From contig JBAOKB010000133.1 of NCBI GenBank assembly GCA_037044905.1, positions 1-48,723 of the forward strand: a stretch of 48,723 bases of DNA, written 5' to 3'. This document shows positions 21,698-32,055 of the stretch, in pieces (positions within the stretch are counted from its first letter, which is position 1; each line of letters begins with the position of its first letter). Under the pieces are notes generated by a model that searched no databases, was not told where the DNA came from, and saw only the letters and a list, made by a program, of their open reading frames with translations. The position numbers were made by a program, and so were the translations under genes. The stretch is from Hortaea werneckii (Eukaryota; Ascomycota; Dothideomycetes; Mycosphaerellales; Teratosphaeriaceae).

Positions 21698-23734
21698 AAA
21701 AAAAGAAAGAAGGAAAAAAGAAAACCACTTACCAGAATGACTAACCTTACTCTTCCTAGCCGCAAGCGCACTAGCCAACGCGCCGGCCAACCCACCCTGT
21801 TCTCCTCCTCCCCCACCACTTCCCCCACCATCCCCTGCACCTCCTCCCCCCCCTCCACTTCCCCCTCCTCCTCCCGCACCTCCAGCCGGCTCCTGCCCCG
21901 GAACCAACGCCGCACTCCGATCCTTCTTCTCCTTATCACTAACCTTCTTCAATCTCGCGCCGCCGCGAATATCCGCCATCAACCCATCGCGCCCCGGCTG
22001 CGGAGCCCCCGACCCCGCGGCGCCGGCGGCCGTGTCGGCGCCTACGCCCGCGTCCCCTCCTCCACTTGCAGCACTTCGTGGCGGCATGGGAGGAGGTGGC
22101 GGCGGACCGCCTGGGTTGGGCATAGGCGGGGGCGGAGGGGGCGGGGGTGCGCCACCACTTGGCGGCGGCATAGGCGGAGCCGGAGGCGGGGGTGGTGGTG
22201 CACCGCCGCTGGAAGGCGGAGGCGGGACGGGACGGGAAGAGGTAGGTGGTAAAGGGGGAGGAGGCGGGGGACCACCTCCCAGGGCAGGACTCGCGCGGGG
22301 AGGTGGAGGAGGGGGACCTGAACTTTCCCCTCCTCCTCCTCCGGCTCCGCCGGCTCCGCCGGAGTGAGAACCGCGGGGAGGTGGGGGTGGAGGACCACCA
22401 CTGCCGCTGGAGCGAGCAGGAGGCGGGGGAGGTCCGGATGGGATCCTCTTCCCCTCGAAGGGCGGCGGGACGGCGAATTTGGTGCCGGTCGTCGAGCCGG
22501 GCGCGGGCGGGGAGCGGGGGGACTCGGGTTGGGAGCGGGGAGGAGGCGGGGGGGGACCACTACCTCCGGCGGAACTGGCGGTGCGGTTGCGAGCCGGGGT
22601 CGGAGGCGGACCGGGGGTTTTGGCCAATTTGCCGGCGTCTGCGAGAGGAGGTGGAACGCGGAAACGGGGGCGTGGCGGCGAAGGCTCGCGGGGCGGTGGG
22701 CTTGGACTGGGACTCGGGGGTTTGGGGGGTGCGGCTCCGCCGGCTGTGCGTCTTGAGGGGGGTGGCGCGGGGGGTCGGCCGCGTTTGCTGGTGCCGGATG
22801 AGGAGCCCGTGTTTTGGGGACTGAGGCCGGCTGCAGGAGCTGGGGCGGATGGAGCTGGTGCCGCGACGGGAGGGGGTGGGGGAGGTGCTTTTGCTGCGCG
22901 CTCTTTCTTGTCGGCTTCGGCGGCTGCCGAGGCCTTGTTCTGCTCGAGGTAGCTTTTGATGAAGCCGGCGTGCTCTTCGATTTGGTCTTCCGTGATTCCC
23001 ATCTGTTTGAGGTCCTGCAGGACGTTCTGCACAGCGGGGTCTGCGAGATCAATCCCGCTTGCATTCGGGGGTTGACTCGGCGCAGGGCTTGGCTGGGCAG
23101 CATAGCCACCCGAGTTGATCTCGACACCTCGCGGAGGAATAATCGACTGCGTGGGTCCTCGCTCGGCGGCATTGCTGGAGTGTCGTCCAAACAATCTCCC
23201 CAGCCGACTCCCACCCCCTCCACCACCACCTCCTCCTCCCCCGAATCCACCAGTGTCCCCCACACTCTGATACTGCTGCTGACCACCCCCACCGTAATGC
23301 TGCGGCGGCCCACTCGCGAAGGGCTTCGCGCGGGTGGCCTTACTCGCATTCTTCTCGCGCTCCTCCATCTTCTTGCGCATCTGCCTCGCCTCCTTCTCAT
23401 CGGCAAAGCTGAGACCGTACAGCGCGGGGCCCTCGCCCTCAAAGGAATGGAAGAAAGTCCGGTCCTGGTTGTACTGGAAGGTATCGTAGATCTCCTGGTC
23501 CCAGAGGACGCCGCGGTTGGCGGGGCTGACATCCACGAGCTTGAGGAAGAAGGTGTTGCCGACGAGGTCGTTGGCCAGGACGAGGGCGCCCTGCAGGCCC
23601 GTGAAGGTCCATTTGTGGTGCGAGGGTGGGCAGATGTAGAGCTTGACGACGGCGACGGCGTGGATCTTGTTGGTGGCTTTGGGCACGGTGCGTTTGACGG
23701 TTTGTTTGTCGTCGTCGGAGAGGATGGAGGGCAT
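21488..23734 (-). CDS. LAS17: WASP-family actin nucleation-promoting factor (Las17/Wsp1)
   Basis: Exons on the minus strand are 23734-21733 and 21516-21488 (676 residues). The protein activates Arp2/3 at endocytic sites and hyphal tips. Residues 1 to about 115 form the WH1/EVH1 domain (KLYICPPSHHKW, then GNTFFLKLVDVSPANRGVLWDQEIYD), the binding site for verprolin. A disordered region with long proline runs follows at about 290-560 for SH3 and profilin binding. A WH2 actin-binding segment (GLMADIRGGARLKKV) starts near residue 582. The acidic Arp2/3-binding end DDEKDDDDW is supplied by a last exon of only 29 bp. Without splicing the frame would run into a low-complexity tail lacking the terminal Trp, so the intron (21517-21732, 216 bp) is well supported. 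That intron contains a 32-base G run in the sense strand. Confidence 0.94.
21664..21695. repeat. Homopolymer of 32 C on the plus strand (G32 in the WASP pre-mRNA)
   Basis: Thirty-two consecutive C are followed by nine A. The tract lies within the final intron of the WASP gene, about 37 bases inside its 5' splice site. Homopolymer length in an assembly may be inexact. Confidence 0.85.
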
Positions 23735-24541
23735 TTTGGATTGGTGGTGGTGGTGGTGCTGCTGCTGCTGCTGTTACGACAGAGCACTCCACTCCTCCTA
23801 AGACGCTTTCCGACGCCGTGATCTAATCAATTCAGATCAATCGATCAATCCAAAGAAATAGTGAAGCCTGATGCGGATATGGACGGTAGAGTAGTCAGTA
23901 ACTCCACTTGCAGGTAATCCATGGACGTCGCCGCAGCTGTTCGGGTTGACGTAGCCTCGCTGCTCGCTTCGGGCAACGCACCTGCCAAGCGCCCGATTGC
24001 GGCCTGTCCGTTCGGCACAAGCGGCTTCATTGGGCACTCATGGAACTCTCTTATGATAGATTACTCTTCGTCGACGGCAATCCAAAGCACGCACAGTAGA
24101 AATAGATGATATTGTTCAGTAACAATGAACAAAAATGGTTCATAGGTTCTTTCACTTATTGCAACCATCCTCCCTTCCTCAGGAAATGCAGGCGAGAATT
24201 GAAACCCAGGTCGTCATATCAGTAGTGACTAGGAACTTTTTCTTTCATAAAACCCATCTACCTCATAAACATCCCCTCCTCTACGGGAGAAGAAAGAGCA
24301 GGACAGCGTTGGACAAACCCCACTACCGATCTTCTGCGCTTGCTTGCAAGGAGCACATTTGTGACCCAACCTTTTCCCCTTCCGCCTCGTATCCCATGAA
24401 TCCTGCCGCCAAGAAGCGAGCAACAGACGCAGTGACCGAGACGTGAGAGCAGGAGAAAAGGTCGAGCCAAAGCGCATAGCCCACACGAAAACACCCTGTC
24501 CCCCCCCCTCTTCCCCCCGACCCTTCCCCAGGCGAGGAAGA
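23735..24541. other. Intergenic region upstream of the WASP gene
   Basis: No gene is recognised. A short CTG/GTG-type triplet repeat lies at about 23742-23773 just upstream of the WASP ATG, in its leader. The rest holds the WASP promoter and the eIF1A 3' region. Confidence 0.45.
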
Positions 24542-25254
24542 CTAGATATCATCAATATCCACCTCCCCACCACTGGAAGAATCATCATCATCTTCCCCGA
24601 AATCAAACCCAATCCCTCCTTCCTCCTCACCCCCATACGTATCCGTCTCATTAATCTTCGCGCTCTCGGGCAGCTCGCCATAGGCTTTCAGCGACCGCGC
24701 CTCGTCGGCCGAATACTTCAGGATGACGTCGCCCTTTTCGTCTTGGTATTCGCGCAGGGAGAGGAGGATGATGTCGCCTTGGTTGATCCAGACTTTCTTG
24801 CGCAGTTTGCCCCGGATGTGGCCCAGGCGTTTGGCGCCGTCGAAGCAGAGGGCTTCCAGGCGGCCGTTGCCCAGCATTTTGACTACTTGGGCGTATTCTG
24901 AGAGGAGGGGGTGTTAGTTGTGTTGTGTCGTGGAGGGTGGTGATGTGAGGAGGGGGTGGGATTGGAGGATGGGTGTAGAGGGGTAGAGTGCGAGGGAGGA
25001 GGCGACAGGAGGGTGCAGACATACCTTGGCCTTCCTCCTTGAAGGTCAACTCGCGCTTCTCGTTGTCATTCTCGTTCTTTCCTCTTCTGCGGTTCTTACC
25101 GCCCTGTTGTGAAATACCAGGTCAGTACATGTGATCGTAGTATCCGCGTGTTGGTCGAGTCATATTGTCTTCTTTCGCTCTTCCTTTGTCTCGTGTGCAA
25201 GAGTGGGATACGATGAAGGATGAAGATACTCACTTTTCCCTTGTTCTTAGGCAT
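24542..25254 (-). CDS. TIF11: Translation initiation factor eIF1A
   Basis: Exons on the minus strand are 25254-25234, 25103-25025 and 24897-24542 (151 residues). eIF1A binds the 40S A site, promotes scanning and start-codon choice, and helps eIF5B join the subunits. The spliced N-terminus is MPKNKGK joined to GGKNRRRGKNEND, the basic tail of the family. The OB fold follows, including EYAQVVKMLGNGRLEALCFDG, then LGHIRGKLRKKVWINQGD and DVILKYSADEARSLK. The protein ends in the usual acidic tail (DSSSGGEVDIDDI). Introns are 130 and 127 bp, long for this window, which is common in highly expressed ribosome-related genes. Length is normal. Confidence 0.96.
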
Positions 25255-25673
25255 GTTGACCCCTCACTCACCACTGGGGGTAATATATCAAGAATGTGTT
25301 GGGAAGGTGGGATGTGTAGGAGAGACGGGAAGCGGGCTGGCCGGGTTTAAAAGTGAAAGAGTTGCGCTCTCGCTCTGGCTTTGGCGGGGCACACAGCGCA
25401 GAGACAGAGACAGCGAGAAGTGTGTCATACTAGTATGGGCTGTGGCGCTTCCCACCCCCACCTTCTGATTGGGCGGTGAAGGTCGGGCTGATCATTCCCC
25501 GACGCTCCTCTGTCACATGCATTGCCACCGCCTCCAGTCGGTTGGGCACAAGTGCATTCACTACACTCCACTACACCATCCTCATCATTTCTATGGACCC
25601 GCTGACTCACTTATGACACCCGGGTGAGCGCCTAGCTCGCTTGTACTCAGCGACCGGCGAGGAGCAGGAGTCC
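25255..25673. promoter_or_regulatory. Divergent region between eIF1A and an unknown gene
   Basis: About 420 bases lie between two divergent starts. It should contain the eIF1A promoter. No specific element is recognised. Confidence 0.4.
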
Positions 25674-26477
25674 ATGTCCCGCGCCCTCCTCACCCGCCTC
25701 TCTCCTCACATCCACCACCATGTGAAACCCCTCCCGCCTGTGGCCACGCCGCTCCACCACTACAACACCACCTCAAAACCCCCCAAACCATCCGCACCCC
25801 CCACACCCTCCTCCCCCACCGCCTCTCTCCGACCCCACCAAGTCCTCACCTACCGCTACGAACCCCATCCCCACCCCATCAACTGCACCACCCTCCCGCC
25901 CACCAAGGACTTTCTCTCCGACCCATACCACCCGCACCACCTCAAAGCGCGCCAAAAACACCAGACATTCAACCCTTCCATCCTGAACTGGCGCGTCCAC
26001 TGCCCCGTCGCCGCGAGCGGGAAGAAAGTCATCCGGGATTGGTGTTATCGGCGGGCGCGGACGGCGGTGCAGGAAGCGCTGCAGCAGCAGCTACAGTTGA
26101 ATCTTGATGGGTCTCCGCGGGAGGAGGGCCAGGACCAGCGGCGGAGAATTCAGAGAACTTCCTCCTCCTCCTCCTCCTCCACCTTGGCGGTGGTGGAAGA
26201 GAAGGAGGTTTCAGGGCAGGTTGTTCCTCCTAAGGGACTAAAGGGGGCGCTGCTAGTTATCCTGAAAGCGGAGACGGCGCTGACGGCTTCGCGGGAGGAG
26301 GTTAGGAGAGCGGTCGAGTGGGTGCTGGAGAGTGTGTGGCGGGAGGATCGGGCGAGGGAGATGGGTGGGGTTGGGAAGGTGGGGAGGAAAGGGGATGGAC
26401 GGGGGGAGAAATGGGTGAAGAGGGGTGGTGGGAAGGGTTTACGGGCTTCGGGAGGTGGAGAGGTTCGGAGGGTTTAG
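25674..26477 (+). CDS. Hypothetical protein, possible mitochondrial targeting
   Basis: A frame of 267 codons starts at the first in-frame ATG. I do not recognise the family. The N-terminus MSRALLTRLSPHIHHH is basic and without acidic residues, which would suit a mitochondrial presequence. A Pro/Ser/Thr-rich stretch leads to an ordered segment at about 95-140 (FNPSILNWRVHCPVAASGKKVIRDWCYRRARTAVQEAL in part), followed by a Ser run encoded by TCC repeats. A second helical segment (KGALLVILKAETALTASREEVRRAVEWVLESVW) precedes a basic Gly/Arg/Lys tail. The two ordered blocks make a real gene likely. It is divergent from eIF1A. Confidence 0.6.
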   Translation: MSRALLTRLSPHIHHHVKPLPPVATPLHHYNTTSKPPKPSAPPTPSSPTASLRPHQVLTYRYEPHPHPINCTTLPPTKDFLSDPYHPHHLKARQKHQTFNPSILNWRVHCPVAASGKKVIRDWCYRRARTAVQEALQQQLQLNLDGSPREEGQDQRRRIQRTSSSSSSSTLAVVEEKEVSGQVVPPKGLKGALLVILKAETALTASREEVRRAVEWVLESVWREDRAREMGGVGKVGRKGDGRGEKWVKRGGGKGLRASGGGEVRRV

Positions 26478-27229
26478 GGGATAAGAGCGATTTTCTGGTG
26501 TGGAACCTTGGGAGGTTGGGATCAAGGCTTGAAGAGGAGAGACATTCGATGGGATGATTTGGGTGCGCGATAATAGCTGTCAGCTAAGGGCGTTTGGGAG
26601 GATACGCACTTCCCGGATCCTGATGCGAACATGGTGAACGAGACCATTGGATTTTTCTCTGTTTTTCCAAAAAGAAAGAACAAAAAAAAAAACAAAAAAA
26701 AGGTGTCTCCAGCCTCGAGATCGCCTCTTTACGGATTAGAGAAGACTGCCTGGCCTGCTGGCGTCCGCTTAATGCCGAGATGGGCGAACCTCAGGGGCGG
26801 TTTTTTTTTTTTCTTTTCTTTTTTTTTTCGCCGGCCCAGGAGGAATCCGATCCAAAAGCTCAAGGAATCTTGTACAGAAGCAGTGGCAGTAAGTAGAATT
26901 GATATCCCCCGGCACATGAAAGCCAGAACAATCCAGATTAGAAATATACGGCAAAATCATCCATTTTCCATTCACGTAATAATCCGCATTTACTTCTTCC
27001 TTCTTTCGGGACCTCAATTCACAAGAACTGCGACGTTGACACATGCAACTTTCTTTTGTCGCTAGACAAGACTCTTCTTCTCGAATTCCTTACAACTTCT
27101 TGACAAGCTGCCTGTTCGATCGACAACTCCTGATAGCTCTCCTACCGGCCTGGACATATCGCTTCGCCCGGTCCACTCGATCGGCAGACAACCCTTCCCC
27201 AGCCTTGCCCTCCTCGAACAGGGCAAACG
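26478..27229. other. Intergenic region with A and T runs
   Basis: No gene is recognised. A-rich (about 26680-26703) and T-rich (about 26800-26830) runs flank a short unique stretch. The end is the leader of the next gene. Confidence 0.45.
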
Positions 27230-28663
27230 ATGTTCTCCTTCACACTCACCTTCACCCTTTCAGTCGGGACGTCCCATCCTGACAAGGAAGCACCAGTACC
27301 CAACACCCCACCCTGGACCCGCACCCCCTCTCCTCCACACACATCTCCTATCATCCACCCCTCGAACCCCCTTCCCAATCATCGCCCCTCCAGCCACCCC
27401 TCCCCTCCTCCCTCCCCCCTCTCCCCCAAAAACCCTCCCCAACCCTCCTATCCCATCGTCGATACAACTTCCTCCTCCCTCTCCCCCGCAACCCAATCCC
27501 TCCAACACAACCTCCGGACCCATCTCCTCCACCATCACCACCACCGCCTCGCTCGCGAGACTGGCTCAGACGACGCTCAAAGTCTTCGGGTCCTGGAGCT
27601 CGCTATGCAGTCGATGGGAACCCGATCGGTGGGTCGAAGGGGGGCTGGGAGAGCGGGGATGGCTGGAGGTGAGGCTTTGGGGGGAAGTTCTGCTTGTGGG
27701 AGTTGTGGTGAGGATGAGATGGGGAGGGGAAGGGGAAGGGGAAGGGGTCCGAGAGGAGGGAGAGGGAGTGAGGAATCTAGTTTCGCCACTGGTGGTACCG
27801 GCGGCGGGATGGGGAGGGTGGGTTCTGGTTTCGTTGGCGTGGAGACGGAATCGTGTGGGAAGGAAAGGGGGAGGGTGGGGAGGGGCGGTCGTGGTGGTCT
27901 AGGACAGCAGCAGGATTCGCCACTGGGGTTCTGTAGTCCTACTGCCACCATCACCACCACAGCAGCGAGGAGTGTTGCAGCAGCGACCGAGAAAAACGAC
28001 GACGACGACGACGAGGAGGAGGAGGAAGAGGAAGAGGACAATAGCTGGGACCTCATCCCCACTCCCCCCTCACCCCTCAGCACCACTAACCCAGCCCTCA
28101 CACCTCCCGGGAATGGACACGAAATTCCTAACCCTTCCACCGCCTTCCACCGAAGTGCAAACCCCTCCCCCTCATCCCGATCCGTGACCGGCTCGACTTC
28201 TTCGAGCGATGCGGAGTGGGCGGGGGGATTGCTTCACGACCCGGACAAAGAGGAGAAAGATGGGGAGGAGAATGAGGATTCATCCCTCGTATTTCTCCAC
28301 GAGCAGGAGAAGCCGCAGTCCCAATCCTCAAGGACCCGGGTCAGTGAATGGAGCGATGATTCCTCTTCTCCCTCTTTTGCCTCACGGCGGAAGCGGGAGG
28401 CACAATAACAGGAAAGCCAGCAATACTCTCCCTTCGAATACGAGGGCCATTCGACGCAAGCGAGCGGGAGATTTAATAAGGCCGTCCAGAAGCTTGCTAA
28501 TCCCGGGGAGGCTGAGCAGGAGAGGGGGGATGACGAGGAGATTGGGACTCGCAGTCCGGGAGGAGGGGAGTTGTTGGGTTCTAGTGGTGAAGATGGATTT
28601 GGAGGTGGTGGGGAGATGAGGGGCCAAGGGGATGAAGGAGAGGAGGGGTGGGAGATGGTTTAA
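27230..28663 (+). CDS. Low-complexity hypothetical protein, tentative two-exon model
   Basis: I do not recognise this gene. An ATG frame runs from 27230 to a stop at 28406-28408. An intron with donor GTCAGT at 28340 and acceptor ending at 28411 (72 bp, phase 0) would remove that stop. It would extend the frame to 28663, giving about 453 residues ending DEGEEGWEMV. The donor is not ideal and no clear branch point is seen, so the unspliced 392-residue form is the alternative. The sequence is Pro/Ser-rich, then has a His run, a helical block near 115-135 (DDAQSLRVLELAMQSMGTRS), Gly/Arg-rich and acidic stretches (DDDDDEEEEEEEED). The new 3' exon contains SGRFNKAVQKLANP. Which start is used is uncertain. 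Confidence 0.45.
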
Positions 28664-29235
28664 TCATGACAGTACGGCGGGGGGGAGAAGCACGGGCTTC
28701 TAGAATTCCTTTCCTCTTCCTTCCTCATTCCAACAGAAGGGAGAAACTGGAAGAAAAGTGAAATAGAGGGGAGAGAAGATCAGGCAGAGTGCTTGCTACA
28801 TCAACGAGAACGAGGAATGATTAGTATGAAGTGTAAGACAGGGAGAGAGCAGTGATTATGCAAAAATATTAGCGATCGTACTAGACGTAGTAATGTATAT
28901 AGATATTCCCTTTCCCACTAGCGATATGTAAAGACCTCCCAATCCACACCCATCTATATGCTTTCAAAAAGGAACGCCATGCTTTAACAAAAACGAATGT
29001 AGTTGGCCGGGGTTCAAAGTCACGGGGGACTAGCCCGTCTTCTCCTTCCCTCCAATAACAGCAGCAAAGATTTCATCATCATAGCCTGGTATGAAAAAGA
29101 GATAAGGAAAACTCCCCTTCTCCCATGTGAATTTTGGGAGGACTGGGGTAGTATGTACAATCGTCATGATAAGGAAAAAGAGAAGACCCTCGGGAACCAG
29201 CTGAGCTCCCTTTTGTCGTGAGAATTCCAGCTTTT
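28664..29235. other. Convergent 3' region
   Basis: The stretch separates the 3' ends of the low-complexity gene (plus) and the glycosyltransferase gene (minus). I see no gene in it. Confidence 0.5.
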
Positions 29236-32055
29236 CTAGAACGTGAACTGCATCATACCCGGGTTCAGCACGAACGGCAAGAGCAAGTGACTTGCGCAGA
29301 CGGTACTGAGGGGCAAGATGGCGATAAAGCTGCCGATGTTCCAGCTATACGGGATGAAGTTGCCGAGAGCCAGGATGATCATGACGATGATGAAGAAAGT
29401 CGCGAAGCCGATGGAGTACTTGAACGCCTTGAACGTCTTGGGGATTTCCTTCCAGAAGTTGGTCTGCTCGGCTTCCTTGCTGGTGCTGCCCCAGCTCATG
29501 TCGATCTCGAACATGTGGGACAGGATGGCCTGGGAGACGTGCAGGGAGAGACCGCCGAGGAAGATGGCGAACATGGGCGTCCACTTGAAGTTCTCGATCA
29601 AGCTGGCGAACCAGTTCCGCTCGCCGATACGGTACCGCATTGTGGCTAGACCGAAGTTGCCGAGGCCGTTGAAGACGATGACGATGGAGAACCAGACTTT
29701 CCAGGAGTCGATGTAGTACTTGTCGAGGTAGCCGTTGTACCATCCGATAGCGAAGTAGTTGGCGACAGTCATGATCCAGGCGGCGCCAATGGCATAGTAG
29801 GTACCGATGTAGGAGATGATGGTGATCTTGGAGGTCAGACGGATGTTGGAAAAGAGGAACTTGCGGAAGAGCGGAGTGAATGGTCTAGTCCCGTGTTAGC
29901 ATATCGTTACTTGACTGGACAGGTATGGTCTTGACTTACCCTCTCCACAGCCAGGTGCGAATGGGGTGGAACAACAGCTCGTTGCAACCGTAGGCATACT
30001 TCTCCCAACGGGCAAGCTCGTCGTACACCGTAAGCGAGACACCTTCCTTGAAGCCTTCACCAGCCCATGCGGCCAGGCGGATAATGTAGCCCTCACATTG
30101 CAGCTTCAGCGACATCTCGAAGTCTTCAGACACGTGAGCCTCGGACCAGAACTTCTCGTAGTCATCAAGACCGTCGAAAGAACCGATTTGCTGAATAGCA
30201 GACCAGCGGACAATAGCGTTGTGGCCGACGAAAGGAGCGACGTCACCGTTGGAGACGGTGTAACGGATGGCAGTGTAGATGAGGTTGGTGAAGAAGGTGA
30301 TACCCTGTAGAAATGTCAGTAACCCATTCGACGATATTGTGAAGCTTCGGACTGATAACTCACGTTCTCGAAGAAGTCGCCAACGACCTGCATGACACCA
30401 GAGCTGAACTGCATGATACCGACTTCAGGCGACTGCTCCATCTCGCTAACGCAGTCCAGGAGACAGTCCTCGGGCACACGGGTGTCAGAGTCGATGAGCA
30501 GGATGTAGTCACCAATACGGATGTTGCCATCAGCCCAGGCGCGAGGGTTGTCCTCGAGAACTTCACGCAGGCAGCGCTCGTATTCGACAGCCTCGTCGGC
30601 CTGGGTCCAGCCATCGTGACGGTTGACCTGGAGCAGCTTCTCCTCGACACAGTTGGAAAGGTTGAGACCGTAGTTCATGTTACTATGGCCTATGTTAGCA
30701 GCTTGCATCGAGACGCGGTCTAATACAAGTCATTCTTACCTAGCCTTCTTGAACTTGCCACGACGGACGAAGCCATCGGAGTTGTGCTTCGGCCTAGCAG
30801 TCCAACCGATCGAGTGGTCCGCGTAGAAGTCGATACGAGCCTGGCGCTCCTCCTCGGAAATAAGCTGAAGACCGTCGTCGTTGTAGAAGATGTTCGCGGT
30901 GCCGCCCTGAAGCTCGTAGGTAGCGATAGCCTTCTTGAGCGAGCGCACAGTAGGCTGAATGACACCGACGAGACCTTCCTTGTAGACGGGGCACTGGATC
31001 GTGACGTGCGGCAGGACAGGCGTGTTGAGCCTGCGGGGAAGCATTCCTGAGTAGAAGCGCGAGTTGCCCTTCATCTGCTTGATGGGTCCGACCAGCTGGG
31101 CGATACAGCCGACAACGACTTGACAGAAGAACATGGAGAAGAAGACCTGGATCGGCGTAAGGAGGACGAAGGCGATACGGATGTAGTTTCCGTCGCCCTG
31201 AATCTCGCTGGCGATGGATCTCCAACCAAGACCGAGAAGAACGGTGACAAGGCAGAGAGTGATGGCCACAAGGACTGTGTTCTGCAAGTGAGTGGCGCGC
31301 ACTTCGGGCTTGTACTCGCCAGACTCCTCGTCGATCTCCTCGGCAGTGACACGGGGCGGCTTGACAGCCTTCTCGTTCTCCGCCTCCTCCTCTTCCAGGC
31401 CTTGATCACCGGTTCGCCAGACGAGATCCATAAGTTCCGACTCAATAGCCTGACCGTGAGGGATGAGGTTCCTCGCGTCGTCGTCCCAGACGACTAGCAG
31501 ACCTTCCGAGGCGACGAAGGCACAGGACTGGGCTTTCCTTGCCTTTGGCAGATCGTGCATTGTTGGTAGTACCTGCACACGGGTGCCGTTCTTGAGCGGG
31601 ACATCGACGGCGTTTGGTGTCCATGAGAGGTAAGTCTTGACAACACGGCTGTTGATGGTCATCGCTACCGGTGCGTTCAAGGCCATGACACCGGCGGCGA
31701 ATGTCGAATGAATGAGGTCTGGCGGGCATGCGAGGTAGCTTGCTTTTGCTCGTCTCATGAGGACACCTTCCGTCTCTCCGGATCCGTCTCCAATCCACAT
31801 GATACCACATTGTTGTTGGAAAAGGTAGTTGACCATAACCTCGTGCTTGATCTCGTCCATGTATGTTGAACGATGTGATGGTGCTATCGAACCTGGGCGG
31901 CTGGGTGTTCCATAGCCGCTTCCTCCTGCTGACGCGAATGGTGGCCTTGGAGGAGCCTTCTCGTCGATTTCGGGCTGTTGAGCCACTGCGGGCGTGGCAT
32001 TCTGTTGTGCGGGCTGCGCAGGCTTGCTAGCCTTGAAGTAGTTCTTAAGACCCAT
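29236..32055 (-). CDS. GT2: Membrane family 2 glycosyltransferase (fungal GT2, ZtGT2-like)
   Basis: Exons on the minus strand are 32055-30740, 30682-30364, 30304-29940 and 29884-29236 (882 residues). All three introns (57, 59 and 55 bp) restore continuous family-like sequence. A disordered N-terminus (1-60) precedes a soluble block (about 62-215) of unknown function. Two membrane segments (about 260-278 and 294-322) come before the GT2 catalytic domain. That domain shows IFYNDDGLQLI, a DSD metal motif at 503-505, E605-D606 (VSEDFEM) for the base, and DELARWEKY (R644, W645) in the place of the (Q/R)xxRW motif of processive polymerases. Several C-terminal membrane helices follow. From memory it resembles the Zymoseptoria GT2 needed for hyphal growth on solid surfaces. 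The polysaccharide product is not known from sequence. It is not a canonical chitin synthase. Across a long gap it is divergent from a GH16 gene. Confidence 0.9.

Noticed and set aside
22042..23787. 581-codon second frame on the minus strand across the WASP gene
   Set aside because: It begins at GTG, not ATG, and is a product of the GC-rich proline codons of the WASP frame. Its sequence is simple Pro/Arg/Ser/Ala with no domain.
29000..29040. GGGGTTCAAAGTC, resembling a tRNA B box
   Set aside because: It does not fit the B-box consensus fully, and no matching A box or acceptor stem was found around it.
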